Of a stretch of DNA of 41,367 nucleotides, positions 31,492-38,869 are shown one piece after another (positions within the stretch are counted from its first letter, which is position 1; the number at the start of each line of letters is the position of its first letter). The notes below the pieces were generated by a model. It was not told where the DNA came from, did not search any database, and was given only the letters and a program-made list of their open reading frames with translations. Source of the DNA: a virus; the IMG/VR virus record IMGVR_UViG_3300027782_004716, positions 1-41,367 of that record. One strand, given 5' to 3'. Both the position numbers and the translations under genes were made by a program.

Positions 31492-32281
31492 GTGGCTGGT
31501 CGCTAAAGAAACAACTGGCTATCCACTTGGTGCCTTTGGTGATTGGTCGACTTTCGTGAATCGTACTCCAGTTCGTTGCTTCATCATACCCTTGTTGAAA
31601 ATATAGAAAAGATCCAGCCTTGGGCTGTATCTCTATATTTAATTTTGGAAAATAAGTTTGGCCGCCTACAAAATTATCATTTAAAAAGAATATACCAGTG
31701 CCGACCCTATCACCGCCGTATCTATAATAGTTTATTTGTTTTGGATCATAGGGGTAATCGTGATGTAGATCTAAATACTGCCCCTCGACATAGTTATAGA
31801 TATCTATGGCTTCGATGTGGCTGTACGGAATTTTAGCAGAATTTACAATTGCTGTGGCCAACATATCGTAATGATAAGGATCTACTCCAAGACTGATTCC
31901 CCTGTTTTCAACCAGTTCTGTTACTTGAGCGTACGACTCTTGTCTACTTTGTGTTCCAGAATTAGGATTCATTCCGTTCCTAGAATGTCGATCGATGATG
32001 CTGTTACATGCTTCGATGGGCAATAGATTATCAAAAACACTTATCCGTGGAATGTTTAAATGTTTGTGTTCAAACACTGAGGAAAGTACGCTAACCTTGA
32101 TAGCCTTACTGCCCTCATCTACTTCTATCCTTTCAAACGATACCTGTTGAAGTTCAAATAATACCTGAGGGTCTTGGTTTATGTCCCATTTTTCTACCAA
32201 GATAGAAGATCCATCGTTATCCGATAAGATAAATCCATAGTCTTTAGCATCGTTAAACCATTTAACTATTCCGGTTTCCAT
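31460..32281 (-). CDS. Cold-shock domain fused to a prolyl 4-hydroxylase-type oxygenase
   Basis: In this 273-residue protein, residues 1-66 are a cold-shock domain: METGIVKWFNDAKDYGFILS holds the RNP1 motif, SILVEKW the degenerate RNP2, and QQVSFE...KAIKVSVL the last strands. Residues 75-262 are a P4H-type domain: YLDLHHDYPYD (169-179; H173, D175), GTGIFFLND, GGQTYFP, IHESRPITKGTKWIASCFF (241-259; H242, K252). Cold-shock domains bind single-stranded RNA/DNA, so hydroxylation may be directed to a nucleic acid or to a protein bound to one (inference). Start ATG 32281, TAATG-coupled to the methyltransferase. Confidence 0.88.
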   Translation of the reverse strand: METGIVKWFNDAKDYGFILSDNDGSSILVEKWDINQDPQVLFELQQVSFERIEVDEGSKAIKVSVLSSVFEHKHLNIPRISVFDNLLPIEACNSIIDRHSRNGMNPNSGTQSRQESYAQVTELVENRGISLGVDPYHYDMLATAIVNSAKIPYSHIEAIDIYNYVEGQYLDLHHDYPYDPKQINYYRYGGDRVGTGIFFLNDNFVGGQTYFPKLNIEIQPKAGSFLYFQQGYDEATNWSTIHESRPITKGTKWIASCFFSDQPRVGYKVRDFD

Positions 32282-32871
32282 TATTGTTTTCCAATGATCA
32301 TAAATCGTTTGTACAATGGCAATTCTAATTCTCCTGCCCAAATAATATCGATCTGGCACTGTTTTTTAAATTGTTCTAAATCTGCGGCAATGCGAACATG
32401 TTCTGGTATATTATAATTATTGCTTTGCAGAACTAACAAACTATTGTGCGGCATGCCACTCAACCACAGATCGTATTGTTCTTGAGTTATGTGTTCGCAA
32501 CTGGTATTAATAATTACGTCTGCATCACTGCGAATGGCACACATGTCTGCAGTAACAGCATGAAACTTCCCACTCATTTCTTCTTTTTTGTTCATCATAG
32601 TGGCAATAGGTTGACAACTAGGATCAATATCAACACTACGAATATTTGTAATATAAATGTCACTTTGAAACAGCATGCTGGCCAATGTTCCTACCCAACC
32701 GCCATGTATATCTATACTTACAAACTTATTAACGTTCTTACGTAGATTAGCAATCAACCATTCTTTGCTTTTTAGTTGGCCGCTCCAAAACGCATCCATA
32801 GTACGTATGGGGTCTGGACTTTGCCTAATGGCCTGCATCCAATAATGTAGGTGTTCGGTGTCAATGTCCAT
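32281..32871 (-). CDS. Class I SAM-dependent methyltransferase
   Basis: This 196-residue Rossmann-fold protein has KFVSIDIHGGWVGTLA (49-64, motif I), IRSVDIDPSC (77-86, motif II with acidic residue for the SAM ribose) and ADVIINTSCEHI (117-128, motif IV). It belongs to the small phage methyltransferases with TSCEH; the target is unknown. The ATG at 32871 overlaps the DUF2061 stop by 11 bases and the stop is shared with the cold-shock/hydroxylase start, so expression is coupled. Confidence 0.75.
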   Translation of the reverse strand: MDIDTEHLHYWMQAIRQSPDPIRTMDAFWSGQLKSKEWLIANLRKNVNKFVSIDIHGGWVGTLASMLFQSDIYITNIRSVDIDPSCQPIATMMNKKEEMSGKFHAVTADMCAIRSDADVIINTSCEHITQEQYDLWLSGMPHNSLLVLQSNNYNIPEHVRIAADLEQFKKQCQIDIIWAGELELPLYKRFMIIGKQ

Positions 32872-33070
32872 ATTGACCCCATTTAATTTTATTCCAAATC
32901 CTTTCATGTATAAAATACAAAATTGTATTCGAAATTAATTGTGCCATAGCGATCGAACCTGCAATAACAAAATTACCAGACACAATATACGATATTGCAA
33001 ACGTAGCTCCACTACCAGTTATCCTCCAACTGACAGTTTTAACTAGACTGCGGACAGCACGATCACTCAA
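32861..33070 (-). CDS. DUF2061 small membrane protein
   Basis: This 69-residue protein has RSLVKTVSWRITGSGATFAI (7-26), which matches the DUF2061 opening, then two membrane segments (about 21-33 and 36-55) and the HERIWNKIKWG end. In bacteria DUF2061 is often found near or fused to APS kinase genes (known association); here it overlaps the APS-kinase-like gene by 8 bases. A role in sulfate or PAPS handling at the membrane is inferred from that association. Confidence 0.82.
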   Translation of the reverse strand: MSDRAVRSLVKTVSWRITGSGATFAISYIVSGNFVIAGSIAMAQLISNTILYFIHERIWNKIKWGQYGH

Positions 33071-33854
33071 GACCTAATTCCTTGCGAATTTTTGTAGCAC
33101 TGATGTCAGTTATCGACTCGTCAAAAGTTTCTTCCCCTGCGGTATATCCCACACCACGACCCCAGCCGATATGTACAATATTAGGAACAACCTGTATTTC
33201 ATATTGTCCTTGATACAATGGATCTAAATCATGTTTGATAAAACCTTTGACTTTAGCTACTTCAAATGGATTACTACCTTGCCATCCTTGTACATCACGT
33301 ACTTGAATAATCACCTGTCCGGTCTTGGCCAATAATCTTTCAAATAATGCACGATGACCAGCATGCCAGGGTTGCCAGCGTCCTAGCATCTGTACTGTTT
33401 CTTTCTTCCAATCAAATACTGGGCGCCTACGATCGTCTACGATATGATTGGCAATAAAATCTGACCACTTGTCTGCGTTCTGCTCTGTAACACGGAAATC
33501 GTATATCTCTGGTTCAATAAACATGGCATTAGTATCTGCGTAACGACCTTCACGAATAGTATCCATCCAAATAGTCCAGTCTGCTTTGAAGTTGTTACGC
33601 ATTTCAACTAAAGGAGCCACAAAATCAGCAATGACATAATCACTTTCTAATCTAGTGGATAGGTCATACATACGTTTACTTTGTCTAATACGTCCTGCTT
33701 CTGTAAAATCCCAGTCGTTGTATTCTTTACGAACTTCATCTGCATTAAGCCATTCAACTTTCTTACCCGAATCACTCAATAGTTTTTTAAGTTTTTCTGC
33801 TAATGTTGTTTTACCTGCGCCAGGTAATCCCATAATTAGTACACGTTTAGTCAT
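33063..33854 (-). CDS. APS-kinase-like/nucleotidyltransferase fusion
   Basis: In this 263-residue protein, residues 1-140 form a CysC-type kinase: Walker A GLPGAGKTT (9-17), LNADEVR (36-42), EAGRIRQSKRM (52-62). Residues 150-263 form a HxGH nucleotidyltransferase: GRWQPWHAGH (158-167) and ISATKIRKEL (251-260). The kinase half would phosphorylate APS to PAPS. The C-terminal half is too short for ATP sulfurylase and looks more like an NMN/cytidylyl-transferase type. AAAGGA inside the preceding gene end serves as ribosome binding site. Confidence 0.78.
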   Translation of the reverse strand: MTKRVLIMGLPGAGKTTLAEKLKKLLSDSGKKVEWLNADEVRKEYNDWDFTEAGRIRQSKRMYDLSTRLESDYVIADFVAPLVEMRNNFKADWTIWMDTIREGRYADTNAMFIEPEIYDFRVTEQNADKWSDFIANHIVDDRRRPVFDWKKETVQMLGRWQPWHAGHRALFERLLAKTGQVIIQVRDVQGWQGSNPFEVAKVKGFIKHDLDPLYQGQYEIQVVPNIVHIGWGRGVGYTAGEETFDESITDISATKIRKELGLE

Positions 33855-33855
33855 A

Positions 33856-34803
33856 TTATATTTCCTTTGTATTTTCTATATGCTTATCTGCCCTTATATC
33901 GGCACCACAATCACACCTAAACTTATCACAGATTACAGATTCCTGTAAATTATCTATGTTAATACTAGTTATGTTGCCTAGATCAATCATTCCACAATTA
34001 CTCCAACGGACATTACCTAATGCATCTATGATTAAGTTTTCTTTCCCTGAATAGCAACGCCATCCATAAAAATTATGATCATCGTTTTTCATTAATTGGT
34101 CTGGATCTAATACCGATTGGGAACCATCATCATATATTGCAATAGTATCGGTATCTTTTAACCAACTATGAGAAACAGTTAATTCGGTATGTCTCTGGTC
34201 TGTAAACTGCCACCTCGGCGAAGTATTTAAAAACTCTAATTGCTCCGGAGTCCATTTTGTAAAATAGTCAGCGCCGGCCCAATTGCTAACAGGTTTGATC
34301 AATATTATTTTAATATTTTCCAAAGATTTTAATTGTTCAAACCACGACACTGCTAAGTCCCAATGTTTGGGATCCATCATGATGTAAACTATGACAAAAC
34401 TTTGATCTGTTAATACTTTTATTTTTTCAAGATCAAATTTATGCTGACTTGGATGCATGGTTAAGCACCAAACATCTACTAGATTCCCAACTTCTTTATA
34501 AAATCTCGGAGTTCTAACATTATTGCTGTCTACTTTAATTTTGATATCTAGGTCTTTTATCATCTTTAAAATATCAATAAACTGAGGATGGGTAGTAACT
34601 TCACCACCGGTGAGATTTAATAAAATAGGTTGTTTAATTTGACTAAAGAAATTTTTATAAATCTTCAGGTCGATATTATGATGTTTGCCTGTTCTAAAAT
34701 GCGGAGGGCAATATTCGCAGGCATAGGTGCAGTTGGTTGTCATCTGCCAGGTAATTTTCATTGTATGACTGTTGCCCGACTTAATTTTAATTATTTTTTT
34801 CAT
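33856..34803 (-). CDS. Radical SAM enzyme with C-terminal cysteine-rich (SPASM-like) tail
   Basis: This 315-residue protein has core CTYACEYC (25-32) and NLTGGEVTTHP with Val in place of Pro in GGEP. The tail has WRCYSGKENLIIDALGNV, SNCG, LGNI, ICDKFRCDCGADI, the same order of landmarks as the paralogues at 25119 and 36347. It lies between the sulfotransferase-like gene (17-base overlap) and the APS-kinase fusion (1-base gap). A second in-frame ATG at codon 15 is an alternative start. Confidence 0.8.
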   Translation of the reverse strand: MKKIIKIKSGNSHTMKITWQMTTNCTYACEYCPPHFRTGKHHNIDLKIYKNFFSQIKQPILLNLTGGEVTTHPQFIDILKMIKDLDIKIKVDSNNVRTPRFYKEVGNLVDVWCLTMHPSQHKFDLEKIKVLTDQSFVIVYIMMDPKHWDLAVSWFEQLKSLENIKIILIKPVSNWAGADYFTKWTPEQLEFLNTSPRWQFTDQRHTELTVSHSWLKDTDTIAIYDDGSQSVLDPDQLMKNDDHNFYGWRCYSGKENLIIDALGNVRWSNCGMIDLGNITSINIDNLQESVICDKFRCDCGADIRADKHIENTKEI

Positions 34804-35419
34804 TTAATCTGCTAATTTTATCTTGCCATTCATCTTCAAAGGATGTTAACACCATTTGTATTTGTTCTACAGCCCAATCAAAATTTGTTATAAATTGATA
34901 TTTTTTATGACTTTGTTGATCATCAGTATTCATTAATGCAGTATCGAAGTATTCGCTAGGATAATTTTCTAGACTTATTATTTTGCCATTTTGAGGATAG
35001 TGTTTAAGATAATTTTTTATTTCTAACACCATTGACTGAATATCGTTTTCATCTATTGAAAATTTAAACGGGTCAACTTGATTTCTTTTATTATAACCAA
35101 ATCTTTCTGCCATAAAAAGGCTCAGAAACATGTGTATTCTATCTGACCTTTCTACAACAAACACATCATAAATGTTATTATCAAGAACCGAATTATACCA
35201 ATTAGAGATTAACGAAGATCGTTCTATGTGAGCACCATGTATTTTTAAAACCGCATTTGGATCATCAACTTTATAAAATGCTTTTTTAACCGCAGTTTCA
35301 TTTAAAATATCTAAATTTGATTCTGAAAAGATTTCATCTTTTAGTATAGCTCGACGACAAGAATAAAATAGCACCGTTGCTCTAGTTCTAGGAAGGGTAT
35401 ATAACATCACAGGTTTCAT
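34787..35419 (-). CDS. Sulfotransferase-like protein
   Basis: In this 210-residue protein the N-terminal VMLYTLPRTRATVLFYSC (4-21) looks like the 5'-phosphosulfate loop of PAPS-dependent sulfotransferases, and VFVVERSDRIHMFLSLFMAERF (about 87-108) resembles the 3'-phosphate site with R-x-D and following Ser. The usual C-terminal RxGxxG is not found. With an APS-kinase-like gene three genes away, a PAPS-using transferase is a coherent reading (inference). ATG 35419 overlaps the previous stop by 4 bases. Confidence 0.6.
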   Translation of the reverse strand: MKPVMLYTLPRTRATVLFYSCRRAILKDEIFSESNLDILNETAVKKAFYKVDDPNAVLKIHGAHIERSSLISNWYNSVLDNNIYDVFVVERSDRIHMFLSLFMAERFGYNKRNQVDPFKFSIDENDIQSMVLEIKNYLKHYPQNGKIISLENYPSEYFDTALMNTDDQQSHKKYQFITNFDWAVEQIQMVLTSFEDEWQDKISRLNEKNN

Positions 35420-35763
35420 AATTCTATTTTGGGATCGCTGATCTCCCATCCTTTTTCTATTAACGCATTTTTAAATTTTAAAAATGTTTCATGATTAAAA
35501 AAATAATCCACAAATGGATTTATTTGATCAGGAGTTTCCCAAACTGCAATCATTGTTTTAGTCGCTGTGTCCCATCCCTGTAAATTTAAAGGATAACTTC
35601 TTACTCTATAATCAATTTCGCTCTGGCGCTGCCAAACATCAAAATCAAATAGAAAATCTTCACTGTATTTTTCAAGTAAGATATTTTCAATTATAGAATC
35701 AAATTGTTCGTAATCGTTACAATCAGTCTGTTGATTTGAGATTTTAATTATACACTTTTGCAT
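35416..35763 (-). CDS. Protein of unknown function
   Basis: This 115-residue acidic alpha/beta protein is rich in Phe, Asp and Trp (DFLFDFDVWQRQSEIDYRV; MIAVWETPDQINPFVDYFF). No family is recognised. It overlaps the SGNH gene by 16 bases and the sulfotransferase-like gene by 4, so it is a translated member of the run, possibly a partner of one of them. Confidence 0.55.
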   Translation of the reverse strand: MQKCIIKISNQQTDCNDYEQFDSIIENILLEKYSEDFLFDFDVWQRQSEIDYRVRSYPLNLQGWDTATKTMIAVWETPDQINPFVDYFFNHETFLKFKNALIEKGWEISDPKIEL

Positions 35764-36359
35764 TTTAAATTAATATATTGTAAAATTTCTTCGCTGTAAA
35801 TTTCTTGACATTCGTGTCCTGGATGGCGCATATCTAAAGCCAATGGATTTTTCTTTTTTAATTGTTCTAGATAAATTGGAATATGGTCAATTGTCGATCC
35901 CTCTAATGTTAGAAATTTTATTGCCTGTTTATTAAAAACAAGATTATATGCTTCTATATTTTTCACATTTAAAAAATTGTTAGCATGATTAATAAACAAT
36001 TTAGACATTAATTCCATATCGTGTTGGTCATATAAATCTTTATAAAATGTATGTCCTGTCCACGGCCCTATACTTTCAACTTCTGTTTTTCTAATTATAG
36101 CTGTTCGATCAGGGAAACTCCATAATACAAAAACAATATCATTAGGCCTATAAGAAAATTTAATTATATCGTTCCATATTCTTTTATTACTTGCACCAGG
36201 ACTTGATTCATTGATACAAATCCTATTCATCTTTTTCGCTAATATTGAAGGCCAAGATAAAGCACTGGGATTTTCACCCGGATGATTTGGAGGTATATGA
36301 CAATCAGACAGACCGTGCCCATAAGTCAACGAACAACCAAATGCTATTAATCTTTCCAT
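35748..36359 (-). CDS. SGNH/GDSL-type hydrolase
   Basis: This 203-residue protein has block I FGCSLTYGHGL (7-17, Ser10 nucleophile), block II GASNKRIW (about 55-62, Gly/Asn), block III-like VLWSFPDR, and DMRHPGHE (about 176-183) with the Asp and His of block V. Such enzymes remove or transfer acyl groups on carbohydrates or lipids. This fits a glycan-related island. No signal peptide is present, so it acts in the host cytoplasm. It overlaps the radical SAM gene upstream by 13 bases. Confidence 0.78.
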   Translation of the reverse strand: MERLIAFGCSLTYGHGLSDCHIPPNHPGENPSALSWPSILAKKMNRICINESSPGASNKRIWNDIIKFSYRPNDIVFVLWSFPDRTAIIRKTEVESIGPWTGHTFYKDLYDQHDMELMSKLFINHANNFLNVKNIEAYNLVFNKQAIKFLTLEGSTIDHIPIYLEQLKKKNPLALDMRHPGHECQEIYSEEILQYINLKCKSV

Positions 36360-37327
36360 TTTGGCACCTTGCTATCTGCTGAGCTGACGCAACTGGGTGT
36401 AATACAGAGGTGTGGTTCTTTAAACAATTCGAACCGATCTAATGTTCCCAAAGAAACATCGTGACAACTGTAGCTGCGTTTAACTTCGTTACTTCTAATT
36501 ATAACACTTTGATATCCACTATTGCAACCCCAGCCTTGAAATTTATTAAATCCAAAAGCATTAAAACGTTCTGCCTGATCAAATAGATATTCTTGCCCTG
36601 CATGGTCGTATAGTGCAATTTGAAAAACATCTTCGCCTTGTGCTGTTTGAGGGAACCCAGTTTGCAACAGACTGATCATTTCTTCTGTGTAACCATCTAC
36701 CACACGACTGGCAGTGGGATCGCTCTGTGGTTTGAGTGTTACATTGATGCCTCGAGCATGCAATCTACTCATTCGGTCATACAGTTCATAGAACTGTTCT
36801 GGAACCATAACTTGATTAACTGTGACATGTACACGTTCGTATATCAACTGTAAACACTTGTCACCAAATTCTTGTTCCTTGGCAAACTCTGCATGAAAAC
36901 TAGCAGTTATACTTCTACGCTGTAATAGTTCTGTATTTCGACACCATGTATTCCACCATTTACTACCTGGACTTAGATTGGTGGTCATATGAATACTTTG
37001 ATAGGTGCTTTCTGTTTCGTCTAGGTGTTTGACCAAATCAGTTAACTGTTTGTAAGCAGTGGGTTCGCCACCACTGAAGCTCCAATGAAATTCATTAAAT
37101 CCATTTTGTCGAGCTTGCCGTTTGATTTCGTCTATGGTGTTGGTATAGACTTCGAATGGCTGATAATCCATCCTGTCACTGCGAGCATAGGGCCAACAAT
37201 AACTACAATTATAATTACAGAATCTTCCTAGGATCCAACTAGTAGAAAATAATGGACGATTCAACATTGTGCGTTGTCCAAATCTTATTATATTGTCAAA
37301 TGGTATCTTTGTGAAGTCTTGTGTCAT
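36347..37327 (-). CDS. Radical SAM enzyme with C-terminal cysteine-rich (SPASM-like) tail
   Basis: This 326-residue protein has core CNYNCSYC (37-44) and WSFSGGEPTAY. The tail has WGCNSGYQSVIIRSNEV, YSCHDVSLGTLD and LCITPSCVSS. It is related in layout to 25119 and 33856. The start at 37327 is preferred to one 14 codons upstream that would extend into the promoter region. GTTAAATACT lies 9-18 bases upstream (minus strand) and may be its late promoter. It is the first gene of the 9.4-kb minus-strand run. Confidence 0.8.
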   Translation of the reverse strand: MTQDFTKIPFDNIIRFGQRTMLNRPLFSTSWILGRFCNYNCSYCWPYARSDRMDYQPFEVYTNTIDEIKRQARQNGFNEFHWSFSGGEPTAYKQLTDLVKHLDETESTYQSIHMTTNLSPGSKWWNTWCRNTELLQRRSITASFHAEFAKEQEFGDKCLQLIYERVHVTVNQVMVPEQFYELYDRMSRLHARGINVTLKPQSDPTASRVVDGYTEEMISLLQTGFPQTAQGEDVFQIALYDHAGQEYLFDQAERFNAFGFNKFQGWGCNSGYQSVIIRSNEVKRSYSCHDVSLGTLDRFELFKEPHLCITPSCVSSADSKVPKWKD

Positions 37328-37355
37328 AATCTTGCAGTATTTAACTACAAAATGC

Positions 37356-37384
37356 TTGACCTTTTGCATTTGCGGTTATATACT
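37356..37384 (+). promoter_or_regulatory. Sigma70-type promoter for the tRNA-like RNA
   Basis: TTGACC (37356-37361) and TATACT (37379-37384) are spaced by 17 bases. The predicted start is 37391, exactly the first base of the tRNA-like element. Confidence 0.65.
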
Positions 37385-37390
37385 GTATGA

Positions 37391-37497
37391 GTGGTCGTGA
37401 GTGGAATGGCATACCTCCGGTCCGTTGTGAAACGCATTTGGGCAAGGGCAACGTCTTAGACATCGCTTTGTAGGTTCGAATCCTACCGACCACACCA
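37391..37497 (+). tRNA. Unusual 107-nt tRNA-like RNA with encoded CCA
   Basis: A perfect 7-bp acceptor GTGGTCG/CGACCAC, a perfect T-arm GTAGG-TTCGAAT-CCTAC and an ACCA end are clear, and GTGGAATGGCATAC looks like a D-arm. The 50 bases between D-arm and T-arm are too long for a normal anticodon arm plus variable arm. TTGTGAA (GTG) and CTTAGAC (TAG) are possible anticodon loops, but neither has a good 5-bp stem. It may be a tRNA with an insertion, a decaying tRNA or a tRNA mimic. Confidence 0.6.
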
Positions 37498-37539
37498 ATT
37501 ACTATTATAAGTAGTAGAACATAACTTAAGGAAAACATT

Positions 37540-37737
37540 ATGTCAAACACAGTAGAACAACTAAAAACAGCAATGGAAGAATTCTTAGCAGAGGATGCTA
37601 AATTCGCAGCAGGCAATAACGCAGCAGGTACTCGTGCTCGCAAAGCTCTTCAGGAAGTAGGTAAGGCAGTTAAAGCCCGCCGCAATGAAATCACCGAAGA
37701 AAAAAATGCCCGCAAAGAAGCAAAAACAGCAGCCTAA
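37540..37737 (+). CDS. Histone H1/Hc1-like small basic protein
   Basis: This 65-residue protein has an N-terminal helix VEQLKTAMEEFLAEDAKFAAG, the core NNAAGTRARKALQEVGKAVK (26-45), and a Lys/Ala-rich end. The core matches, from memory, the AGTRxRKAxQ segment of bacterial histone H1-like (Hc1-type) proteins. It would bind DNA and could help compact phage DNA or displace host nucleoid proteins (inference). AAGGA lies 8 bases before the ATG. It follows the tRNA-like RNA and overlaps the next gene by 32 bases. Confidence 0.72.
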   Translation: MSNTVEQLKTAMEEFLAEDAKFAAGNNAAGTRARKALQEVGKAVKARRNEITEEKNARKEAKTAA

Positions 37738-38206
37738 CTACAACTCAGACACCGTGACCATAGATGGCAGCTATGGTGCGGTGCCTTATACCTCTAACAT
37801 AGGCGGCGCCATGGGCACTGATACCATCACACTCAATAATACTCTGTGGGGCGGATCGATAACATCACCTTACACTACTACCACTACTGTGCCTAATGGT
37901 GGCTATACCCTTTCTACCGGAGCAGGGTCTGGCTATAACTGGAGTACTGGAACAACCAATACTAATGTCTCTGTTGAGATCAATGCCGATGGTATGAAAA
38001 TTAAAGAAGGCGGGGATATTACCATAGGTGGTAAGAGCCTAAGCGACGCTATTGAAAAAATTGAAGAACGATTAGGAATATTGAATCCTAATCCAGCACT
38101 AGAAGAACGTTGGGACCAATTGAAAGAACTGCGTCAGCAATATATAGAAATGGAACGAGACCTTCTCGAAAAAGAGAAGCTGATGAAGATTTTAAAGGAA
38201 GCATAA
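37706..38206 (+). CDS. Phage protein with Thr/Gly-rich region and C-terminal coiled coil
   Basis: This protein has 166 residues from ATG 37706. The first 90 residues are Thr/Ser/Gly/Tyr-rich and probably disordered (TSPYTTTTTVPNGGY). Then SVEINADGMKIKEGGDITIGG forms strands, and the last 50 residues form an acidic/basic coiled coil (LEERWDQLKELRQQYIEMER). I associate this layout with conserved proteins of T4-like phages, possibly virion-associated, without proof. It is TAATG-coupled to thyX. Confidence 0.65.
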   Translation: MPAKKQKQQPNYNSDTVTIDGSYGAVPYTSNIGGAMGTDTITLNNTLWGGSITSPYTTTTTVPNGGYTLSTGAGSGYNWSTGTTNTNVSVEINADGMKIKEGGDITIGGKSLSDAIEKIEERLGILNPNPALEERWDQLKELRQQYIEMERDLLEKEKLMKILKEA

Positions 38207-38868
38207 TGAATGTTCGATTACTCAGCTACAGTCAACCCACACAGGAATTTGCAGATCTTGGCATCCAAGATGCACAGGAACTCATTGCGTATTGCGCCCG
38301 TGTCAGCAACCCATCAAACCAACTCAACACAGACACATCAGAAAAACTCATCAGATACTTGGTCAAACACCAACACTGGAGCCCACTTGAAATGGTCTCC
38401 GCCTGTATCGAAATCACTACCACCAGAGACATTGCACGACAGATCCTTAGACATCGTAGTTTCAGCTTCCAAGAATTCAGTCAGCGATATGCTGACCCTA
38501 CTAAAGACTTGTCGTTTGTACTGCGAGAAGCACGACTCCAAGACACCGCAAATAGACAAAACAGTATCGCAACAGATGATCACTTGTTACAAAACGAATG
38601 GGAACGTGCTCAAAAAAGAGTCATCTATGCAGCCCAACGAGAATACGAGTGGGCCATTGCCAACGGCATTGCCAAAGAACAGGCTCGAGCTGTATTGCCG
38701 GAAGGGCTTATTGAAAGCCGTTTATATATGAACGGCACACTGCGTTCATGGATTCATTTTATCGAACTGCGTTCAGCAAATGGCACACAAAAAGAGCATC
38801 AGGAAGTGGCTGTGGCCTGTGCAAAGGTGATTGCGGAAATATTTCCAATGGCTGAAAGTCTAGTCTAA
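38206..38868 (+). CDS. thyX: FAD-dependent thymidylate synthase ThyX
   Basis: This 220-residue protein has the ThyX motif RHRSFSFQEFSQRY (RHRxxSxxxxSxR) near residues 85-98, and the HWSPLEM segment that precedes it. The protein makes dTMP from dUMP using methylenetetrahydrofolate, FAD and NADPH, which feeds phage DNA synthesis. The ATG at 38206 shares bases with the preceding stop (TAATG), so an earlier in-frame start is rejected. Phages of T4-like and other groups commonly carry ThyX. Confidence 0.95.
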   Translation: MNVRLLSYSQPTQEFADLGIQDAQELIAYCARVSNPSNQLNTDTSEKLIRYLVKHQHWSPLEMVSACIEITTTRDIARQILRHRSFSFQEFSQRYADPTKDLSFVLREARLQDTANRQNSIATDDHLLQNEWERAQKRVIYAAQREYEWAIANGIAKEQARAVLPEGLIESRLYMNGTLRSWIHFIELRSANGTQKEHQEVAVACAKVIAEIFPMAESLV

Positions 38869-38869
38869 A

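Noticed and set aside
5539-37327. Prophage or integrated element within a bacterial chromosome
   Set aside because: Both flanks are phage-type genes, and no integrase, attachment repeats or bacterial housekeeping operon was seen. RpoZ and IF-1 lie among phage genes and tRNAs rather than in their usual bacterial contexts.
38210-38731. 173-residue frame inside thyX
   Set aside because: Same-strand shadow of thyX in another frame with no start signal of its own.
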